Shown here piece by piece: positions 58,510 through 64,000 of a DNA stretch of 64,000 nt. A program made the position numbers and the translations under genes. The stretch comes from Leisingera coralii (GTDB lineage Bacteria; Pseudomonadota; Alphaproteobacteria; Rhodobacterales; Rhodobacteraceae). The stretch covers positions 124,001-188,000 of the forward strand of contig NZ_JBHUPT010000002.1 in NCBI RefSeq assembly GCF_049056525.1, read 5' to 3'. The notes beneath the pieces were generated by a model. It had not been told where the DNA came from, made no database searches, and was given only the letters and a program-made list of their open reading frames with translations. The first letter of the stretch is position 1, and each line of letters opens with the position of its first letter.

Positions 58510-60179
58510 CAGGCTTGCTCCTTGTTCTCTTCCAGCCAGCCGCGCAGGATCTGGACGGTTTCCTCCTGACGCTCGCCAATCAGGCTGCGCAGACGGTCGA
58601 CCGGGTCATCCATGCTGCCGCCCAAGGCCGGAAACCCGGCCGCGCCCATCATGTCGCCCGTGCCCATGGCCGGCAGGCCGCCCATCGGTTCGAACTGCCC
58701 GGTTTCGTTGTTTTCGATTTCACCATCGAGCGCGAGGCCCGCGCCCAGGTCCGGAGCGGTCATGAAGCCGTCGCTGCCAACCCCGGGCAACCCAGGCAAT
58801 TCACCGCCGTCAGGGCCCGGCAGCGCTGCCACCGGCGCAGCCTGATTCGACAGGATCGGGCGCACCACGAAGAGGCCCAGGATCAGGCTGACGAGGGCCA
58901 GCGAACCGATCTGGATCAGCGACATCGCGTCAAAGTAGAGGTTGTCGAGGAAAGACGCGGTGGCCACAGTGCCCTTCGGCTCAACTGCCGGCAGCTCCAT
59001 GGACTTAAGGGTGATAACGTCGCCGCGTTCCTCGTCAAAGCCGACTGCTGCGGAAATCAGCTCCCGCATGGCGGCGAGCTCTTCTTCCGGCCGGGGCTGG
59101 AATACGGTTTCGCCGGCATCATTGGTGACGGCGGTGCCGTTGACCAGCACCGCGACCGTCAGGCGCTTGATGGCACCGGGGCCGCGGAGGATCTCTTTTT
59201 CGGTTTCGGAGATTTCATAATTGATCCGCTCGCGGGTTGCGCTGGTGTTGGCCTTGGACCCCTGGCCGGAAGCGGCATCACCATCAGGAATATTGGAGGC
59301 AACGGTGACTTCGCCCGCTTGGTTGGTGGAAGAATCGGCGCGTTCTTCGACATCGGTGCTGACGGCGACGCGGCTTTTCGGGTCCACCCGCTTTTCCCGG
59401 ATAGATTCGGTGTCGGTGACGGTCTCGACACTGACTTCGACCACGGCATTGCCCTGGCCGACGCGGGCCTCGACAAGGCGCATCACCCGCTCGCGAATCG
59501 TCTGCGAGCGGTCATCGGTGCCGGCGCCAGCCGCCGCGGTGGCATCCGAAGACCCGATCAGCGCGCCGTTGGCGTCGATCACGGCAACGTTTTCCACTGC
59601 AAGACCGGTGACAGCGGAGGACACCAGGAAGCGGATGGCATTAGCCTGCGCAGGTGTGATCGGCGAGCCCATCGGCACGATGGAGACCGATGCGGTGGGC
59701 TCAACCGTGCGCTGGAACGGATTCGATCCGGTGTTGGCGATATGCACCCGGGCCTGGCTCACATGCGGGCTGGCGACAATGGTGCGGGCCAATTCGCCTT
59801 CCTTTGCACGCCAGTAGGCGGCGTCGAACATTTGCGAGGTGGTGCCGAAGCCGCTGAGCGAATCGAGCAGCTCATACCCTTTGCCGCCATTGGCGGGCAG
59901 GCCCTCGCTGGCCAAGGTCATCCGAAGTTCGTCGCGCTGCGTCGACGGCACGTAGATCGAGCCGCCACGCACTTCATATTGAGTGCCGCGCTGTTCCAGC
60001 GCCCGCACCACATCTCCGGCCGAGCCGCTTTCCAGCCCGGCATAAAGCAGTGTCATTGATGGCTTGCTTGCCACATGGGACATCGCGATGACGCTGAGAA
60101 TCATGATTACCGTGGCGCCCACGGCTATCAGACGCTTTCGCATGTCCATTTCTGCCCAGACATTCTTGATCTGCTGCAC
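58509..60179 (-). CDS. fliF: Flagellar MS-ring protein FliF
   Basis: A 556-residue membrane ring protein. An N-terminal helix (LIAVGATVIMILSVIAMS), SMTLLYAGLESGSAGDVVRALE and YWRAKEGELARTI, plus a second helix (ALVSLILGLFVVRPIL), are FliF features; the C-terminus (RSLIGERQEETVQILRGWL) binds FliG. An in-frame TTG at 60218 is possible, but GGAGG sits five bases upstream of the GTG at 60179, which is chosen. Confidence 0.93.
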   Translation of the reverse strand: MQQIKNVWAEMDMRKRLIAVGATVIMILSVIAMSHVASKPSMTLLYAGLESGSAGDVVRALEQRGTQYEVRGGSIYVPSTQRDELRMTLASEGLPANGGKGYELLDSLSGFGTTSQMFDAAYWRAKEGELARTIVASPHVSQARVHIANTGSNPFQRTVEPTASVSIVPMGSPITPAQANAIRFLVSSAVTGLAVENVAVIDANGALIGSSDATAAAGAGTDDRSQTIRERVMRLVEARVGQGNAVVEVSVETVTDTESIREKRVDPKSRVAVSTDVEERADSSTNQAGEVTVASNIPDGDAASGQGSKANTSATRERINYEISETEKEILRGPGAIKRLTVAVLVNGTAVTNDAGETVFQPRPEEELAAMRELISAAVGFDEERGDVITLKSMELPAVEPKGTVATASFLDNLYFDAMSLIQIGSLALVSLILGLFVVRPILSNQAAPVAALPGPDGGELPGLPGVGSDGFMTAPDLGAGLALDGEIENNETGQFEPMGGLPAMGTGDMMGAAGFPALGGSMDDPVDRLRSLIGERQEETVQILRGWLEENKEQA

Positions 60180-60237
60180 ATTAACCTCCGTCGCACCGGC
60201 GTTCTGTCCGGCGTGCAACCGTTTTGACGGATCGGCC

Positions 60238-60252
60238 TTAACATTCGGTTAG
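60238..60252. promoter_or_regulatory. CtrA-like box in the fliF/fliL divergent region
   Basis: TTAA-CATTCGG-TTAG is one mismatch from TTAA-N7-TTAA. It lies between the divergent fliF and fliL starts. Confidence 0.55.
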
Positions 60253-60298
60253 TTCCTCACAGGTTATGAAGAAGCTGCACGACGTTTTAGGGATAGCC

Positions 60299-60823
60299 AT
60301 GACAGACGCTGCAGTGGATACAGAAGCAGAAGCCCCGGCCAAGAAAAGCAAACTGCCCCTGATCATCGGGGTGGTGCTGGCATTGGTTGGCGGCGGCGGC
60401 GGATTCTTTGCCGTTCAGTCAGGCCTTCTTCCCTTTGGTCAGAAAGCAGCGCCAGAACCGGCGCATGCGGCCGAAGAGGCGCCAGAAGGCGTGGACACTG
60501 GTGAGACGGCGGAGGATATCGCCAATCTTGCCTTTATCGAAATGGACCCGATTGTGATTACCCTGCGCAAAGCCAGCGGTATCAAGCATTTGCGGTTCCG
60601 CGCGCAACTTGAGGTCGACCTGGCGCACCAGGCCGAGGTCGAGAAAATCCTCCCGCGGGTTATCGATGTCCTGAACAGCTACCTGAGAGCACTGGAGCTT
60701 GAGGATCTGACCGATCCGATGGCTCTGCCGAAACTGAGAGCGCAGATGCTGCGGCGGATCAATATTGCGACCGGCCAGGGCCGGGTGCGTGATCTGCTGA
60801 TCATGGATTTCGTACTGAACTAG
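60299..60823 (+). CDS. fliL: Flagellar basal body-associated protein FliL
   Basis: A 174-residue protein. After a short acidic cytosolic part (TDAAVDTEAEAPAKKSK) comes one membrane helix (LPLIIGVVLALVGGGGGFFAV) and a stomatin-like periplasmic domain ending RRINIATGQGRVRDLLIMDFVLN (part), usual for FliL. The ATG at 60299 with AGGGA upstream is chosen over the one at 60266. It modulates the stator. Confidence 0.87.
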   Translation: MTDAAVDTEAEAPAKKSKLPLIIGVVLALVGGGGGFFAVQSGLLPFGQKAAPEPAHAAEEAPEGVDTGETAEDIANLAFIEMDPIVITLRKASGIKHLRFRAQLEVDLAHQAEVEKILPRVIDVLNSYLRALELEDLTDPMALPKLRAQMLRRINIATGQGRVRDLLIMDFVLN

Positions 60824-60832
60824 GAGGACAGG

Positions 60833-61279
60833 ATGGACATTATTGCTGATATCCTGCTTGCGGCCGGAGCGCTGGGCGCCGGATTCTATTGTCTGGTGCT
60901 GTCGCGCAGGCTGAAGCGGTTCAATGACCTGGAAAAGGGTGTGGGCGGCGCGGTTGCCGTTCTGTCTGCCCAGGTGGATGACCTGAACAAGTCGCTGCAG
61001 GCGGCGCAACAGGTGTCTGACGGCTCCAGCAAGGCGCTGCAGCAGCTGACGGGCCGGGCCGAATCGGTGGCGCAGCGGCTGGAGCTGATGATGGCGTCCA
61101 TGCATGACATCCCCGAGGCCGGAGCTGCAGCCCCGGCGGCAGAACCTGCTGCGGAAGATGAAGCGATGGCAGCCGCCTATGAGGCCGAATCGCAGCCCGC
61201 GGCGGCAGAGCAGGATGAGGCCAAGCCCTCCGGCCTGATGTTCGTCCGCCATAACCGCAGCCATAACCGGGTGGCGTAA
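60833..61279 (+). CDS. Flagellar-cluster protein of unknown function (DUF6468-like)
   Basis: A 148-residue protein with an N-terminal membrane helix (ADILLAAGALGAGFYCLVL) and a coiled-coil-like segment (VAVLSAQVDDLNKSLQAAQQVS). The C-terminal half is acidic and alanine-rich. A similar protein appears between fliL and motE in Rhodobacteraceae clusters; I recognise it only by that position. AGGAGGACAGG precedes the ATG. It is co-transcribed with its neighbours. Confidence 0.7.
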   Translation: MDIIADILLAAGALGAGFYCLVLSRRLKRFNDLEKGVGGAVAVLSAQVDDLNKSLQAAQQVSDGSSKALQQLTGRAESVAQRLELMMASMHDIPEAGAAAPAAEPAAEDEAMAAAYEAESQPAAAEQDEAKPSGLMFVRHNRSHNRVA

Positions 61280-61893
61280 TGGCAAAGACGGCAAAGAAAT
61301 CCAAGCGCTTGCGGCGTGGAAGCACACTGATGATGCTGGCGGTGCTGCTGATGGGCTCTGCCGCGGTGCGGCTGGGCCTGGAGGCCGGTCCCGCAATCGC
61401 CCGCGAAGTGGCCAGCCTGAAGGAGCCGGGCGGTGAAGAGCCCGTTCACAAGGGCGAGCCGCAGCGCGAATCGATGCCGACTTCGGCTGAGCTGCAGACG
61501 ATGCTGGCTGCCTTCCAGGAGCGGGAGCAGGCATTGGCCGCTCGCGAAGCGGAGATCCAGGACCGGATGAAGGCGCTGGAAATCGCTGATCAGGCGATTG
61601 ACAAGAAGCTGGCGGCGCTGGAGCAGGCTGAAGACAAGCTGCGCGCGACCCTCGCCCTGGCCGATGGCGCCACCGAGGCGGATGTGACCCGGCTGACCTC
61701 TGTCTATGAGCAGATGAAGCCGAAGGAGGCTGCAGCCCTGTTCGAGGAAATGGATCCCGCGTTTGCGGCTGGCTTCCTCGCGCGGATGCAGCCGGAGGCT
61801 GCGGCGGGAATCATGGCGGGCCTGAGCCCGGAGGCCGCCTATACAATCAGCGTTGTCCTGGCCGGACGCAACGGAGCAGTGCCCAAGGAGTGA
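61279..61893 (+). CDS. motE: MotE-like flagellar protein (MgtE_N domain)
   Basis: A 204-residue protein with an N-terminal membrane helix (STLMMLAVLLMGSAAVRLG), a long charged coiled coil (residues 65-125) and a C-terminal MgtE-type N domain (LTSVYEQMKPKEAAALFEEM, AGFLARMQPEAAAGIMAGLS). MotE serves as a MotC chaperone in rhizobia. The ATG overlaps the previous stop (TAATG). Confidence 0.78.
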   Translation: MAKTAKKSKRLRRGSTLMMLAVLLMGSAAVRLGLEAGPAIAREVASLKEPGGEEPVHKGEPQRESMPTSAELQTMLAAFQEREQALAAREAEIQDRMKALEIADQAIDKKLAALEQAEDKLRATLALADGATEADVTRLTSVYEQMKPKEAAALFEEMDPAFAAGFLARMQPEAAAGIMAGLSPEAAYTISVVLAGRNGAVPKE

Positions 61894-61971
61894 CTTGGGC
61901 GCGCAGGCTTAGTCTTTCCTTAGGAAGACTCGCCTAAACTTATAAAAACCAATGGAATTCGGAGTGGACCT

Positions 61972-62841
61972 ATGATCGGGATTGTAGGCATTGTGGTGAT
62001 CTTTGCCATGGTGTTCGGCGGATACCTTCTGGCCGGCGGCAAGATGGCGATCATTCTGAAGTCGCTGCCGTTTGAAATGATGATGATCGGCGGCGCTGCT
62101 GTCGGGGCGTTCCTGATTGCCAACGACATGGGCGGCGTCAAGCACACGCTCAAGGACGTCGGCAAGGTGTTCAAGGGCCCAAAGTGGAAGCCTGATGACT
62201 ACCGCGATCTCCTCTGTCTGCTGTTCGCGCTGATCCGGATCGCCCGGGCCAATCCGGTTGAGGTGGAACAGCATATCGAAGACCCGGAAAACTCCTCGGT
62301 ATTCAACAAATACCCCAAGATCCTGGGCGACAAGGAAGCGGTGAACCTGATCTGCGACACCATGCGCTCGGCGTCGATGAACTATGACGACCCGCATCAG
62401 GTCGAAGAAGTGCTGGAAAAGCGGATGGAGGCCAACCTGCATCATGCGCTGCACTCCAGCCATGCGCTGCAGACCATGGCGGACGGCCTGCCCGCCCTTG
62501 GGATCGTCGCGGCGGTTCTGGGCGTTATCAAGACCATGGGCTCAATCGATCAGCCGCCCGAGGTTCTGGGCAAGCTGATCGGCGGCGCCCTGGTGGGGAC
62601 CTTCCTCGGCGTGTTTCTGTCCTATGGCCTGGTTGCGCCCTTTGCGGGCAAGGTGAAGGCTGTGGTTGAGGAAGATGCCCACTTCTACCAGCTGATCCGC
62701 GAGGTGCTGGTGGCCAACCTGCACAACCACGCCGCAGCGATCTGCATCGAAGTCGGCCGCCAGAACACCCCGTCGCATTTCCGCCCCGGCTTCTCGGAGC
62801 TGGAAGAAGCCCTCAAATCGGTGAAACAGGACGCAGCATGA
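61972..62841 (+). CDS. motA: Flagellar stator protein MotA
   Basis: A 289-residue four-helix membrane protein. IGIVGIVVIFAMVFGGYLLAGG, GLPALGIVAAVLGVIKTMGSI and VGTFLGVFLSYGLVAPFA (conserved proline of the stator channel region) are visible. With MotB it forms the proton channel of the motor. It overlaps the next gene by four bases. A hairpin AGTCTT/AAGACT lies before it, near 61912-61930. Confidence 0.93.
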   Translation: MIGIVGIVVIFAMVFGGYLLAGGKMAIILKSLPFEMMMIGGAAVGAFLIANDMGGVKHTLKDVGKVFKGPKWKPDDYRDLLCLLFALIRIARANPVEVEQHIEDPENSSVFNKYPKILGDKEAVNLICDTMRSASMNYDDPHQVEEVLEKRMEANLHHALHSSHALQTMADGLPALGIVAAVLGVIKTMGSIDQPPEVLGKLIGGALVGTFLGVFLSYGLVAPFAGKVKAVVEEDAHFYQLIREVLVANLHNHAAAICIEVGRQNTPSHFRPGFSELEEALKSVKQDAA

Positions 62842-64000
62842 TCTGGCGAGCACTTGCCACGGCGGCCGTTGTCCTGACGGCCGGCACTGTCCAGGCACAG
62901 ACGATTGTGACCCGCTCGGGCGAGCACAAGGGGTTCACGCGCCTGGTGATGCGCCTGCCGGATGGCGCGGACTGGTCGCTGACTCAAAGCGGCACTACGG
63001 CGACGGTCAACATTGACGCGCCTGAGGTGGTTTTTGATACCTCCAGGGTCTTCAACCTGATTCCCCGCACCCGGCTGCAATCATTGGGGCAGAACAGCCC
63101 CGGCCAGCCGCTGCGGCTGCAGCTGGGCTGCGAGTGCACGGTCACCTCCTACGTGCAGGAAGATGGCTACCTGGTGGTTGATATCCGCGATGGCGGGAAA
63201 CCGGCGCCGCAGCCTCAGTATTCCTCGGCAGGCAGCATCCTTCCGGTTACCACACCCGCTGCTGGCGGCGGTTACCGGTTCAGTTTCTCCCAGTCGGCCG
63301 CGGCGGATGCGCGGATGGCGCTGGCCGCGGCCGTTGCGGGGCGGTCTGATCCAGCGCGCTCAGTCCGGCCTCAAGAGACCCTCAAGGCGCCGGATCCGGC
63401 AACTGCACCTGCCGTGGAGGAAGAAAAGGCGGCAGAGGATATCGTTTTGCCGCTGGATGGAAGCAGATCCCCCGAGGCCGCGGAAGGCGTTGCCGAAGGC
63501 GCGCTTCCGGGGCTGCCGGATGCTGGAATGCTGCTCAATATGGAGGAGACTGAACGCGCGGCCGTGGTCAGGGAATCCGAGCAGCGGTTGCTGCAGCAGA
63601 TCGGCCGGGCGGCCAACCAGGGTCTGGTGAGCGTGGCAGCGGACGGGCTGCCAGACGCGAATCCGGTGGCAGGGCTGGATCCTCTAGGGCGTTCGGACAG
63701 GCCCTTGAATCCGCTCGACCATATGTCCGTCACCTCTGCAATTGACCGTGAAACCGGACTGATGGCGGCTCTCAGCGATGGCAGTAGCGAAGCATCGCAT
63801 TGTTTGCCTGACAGGGATGTGGCGATCCGTTTCTGGGGTAACGAAAGCCCGTTTTCCGATCAGATCGGGCCATTGCGCAGCGCGCTGGTCCGGGAATTCG
63901 ACGACATCAGCCCGGCGGGCGTTTATGCGCTGGCGCGGATATATCTTTATTTCGGCTTTGGTGCGGAAGCCCGCTCCATGCTGGCAATCCTGCCGGCCTC
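62838..64000 (+). CDS. Secreted protein of unknown function in the flagellar cluster (3' end outside window)
   Basis: The frame opens at the ATG at 62838, overlapping motA by four bases, and runs open to the right edge for 387 codons. A signal peptide (IWRALATAAVVLTAGTVQAQ) precedes IVTRSGEHKGFTRLVMRLP, followed by a beta-rich part with a cysteine pair (LGCECTV). Residues 125-240 are alanine- and proline-rich. The visible end looks helical, possibly repeat-like (YALARIYLYFGFGAEARSML). The position in the cluster recalls motility-associated secreted proteins such as MotC, but no motif settles it. Confidence 0.65.
   Translation, partial: MIWRALATAAVVLTAGTVQAQTIVTRSGEHKGFTRLVMRLPDGADWSLTQSGTTATVNIDAPEVVFDTSRVFNLIPRTRLQSLGQNSPGQPLRLQLGCECTVTSYVQEDGYLVVDIRDGGKPAPQPQYSSAGSILPVTTPAAGGGYRFSFSQSAAADARMALAAAVAGRSDPARSVRPQETLKAPDPATAPAVEEEKAAEDIVLPLDGSRSPEAAEGVAEGALPGLPDAGMLLNMEETERAAVVRESEQRLLQQIGRAANQGLVSVAADGLPDANPVAGLDPLGRSDRPLNPLDHMSVTSAIDRETGLMAALSDGSSEASHCLPDRDVAIRFWGNESPFSDQIGPLRSALVREFDDISPAGVYALARIYLYFGFGAEARSMLAILPA

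Noticed and set aside
58314..60059. A 581-codon plus-strand frame over fliF
   Set aside because: It is opposite FliF and has no family features.
61909..61923. CtrA box before motA (TTAG-N7-TTAG)
   Set aside because: Both halves deviate from TTAA, and the same bases form a hairpin, so it is only noted and not annotated.
1..64000. CRISPR array or an intact anti-phage system
   Set aside because: No regularly spaced direct repeats were seen, and the only defence-like hint is a broken helicase.

Overview
The window is a GC-rich (roughly mid-60s percent by eye) alphaproteobacterial chromosome segment that looks like a member of the Roseobacter group (Rhodobacteraceae; Leisingera/Phaeobacter/Ruegeria-like). 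The evidence is the dxs-ispA-xseB-deacetylase order, a PetP/PetR regulator pair together with petABC, a Rhodobacter-type flagellar cluster with CtrA-like boxes, TRAP transport, and nirK-nirV. The genus is an inference from gene content and order; no 16S gene is present.

Layout. 1-8 kb: the end of an NDP-forming acyl-CoA synthetase, a CaiD-like crotonase, a methyltransferase, an epimerase-like protein, then the isoprenoid operon (dxs, ispA, xseB, histone-deacetylase-like gene). 8-19 kb: petR-petP, ilvE, MgtC-like protein, AraC and LysR regulators, SDR, DMT exporter, malonyl-CoA synthase-like ligase, a CDF metal exporter divergent from a MerR regulator, and aroC. 19.5-25 kb: a TPP riboswitch with thiBPQ, and an FMN riboswitch with ribH on the opposite strand, followed by PaiB-like and GST genes. 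25-31.5 kb: petABC (cytochrome bc1), small genes, mtaB-dapF. 31.6-35.3 kb: tRNA-Lys, an integrase and a decayed, lower-GC island ending in a chimeric junction inside a DMT transporter. 35.4-46.4 kb: FAH protein, TRAP operon, a 58-residue cysteine-rich protein, thioesterase, YcaQ-like glycosylase, LacI regulator, tRNA-Arg, AraC/cupin/FAD-monooxygenase unit, tRNA-Leu. 46.6-50.4 kb: a low-oxygen module of hemN, nirV and nirK with FNR/NnrR-like boxes. 50.5-64 kb: flagellar genes motB, flgEKLI, fliPNHF (minus strand), fliL, two cluster-specific genes, motE and motA; the last gene runs off the right edge.

How the genes work together. petABC, the PetPR regulators, hemN and nirK describe a respiratory chain that can shift to microoxic nitrite reduction. 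Thiamine import, lumazine synthase and dxs (a TPP enzyme) are linked through cofactor supply, with two riboswitches. The flagellar block has stator genes (motA, motB, motE), hook and rod-associated parts and export parts, with CtrA-like TTAA-N7-TTAA sites at three of its promoters.

No complete previously undescribed system could be demonstrated. The best leads are the eroded tRNA-Lys island with its chimeric helicase/transporter junction, the tiny cysteine-rich protein behind an FNR-like box, two inverted repeats with TGTCA half-sites in front of petP and petABC, and the unknown genes inside the flagellar cluster. Several families of GC-rich intergenic repeats recur between genes. Calls rest on reading the sequence and on family knowledge; no database search was run.
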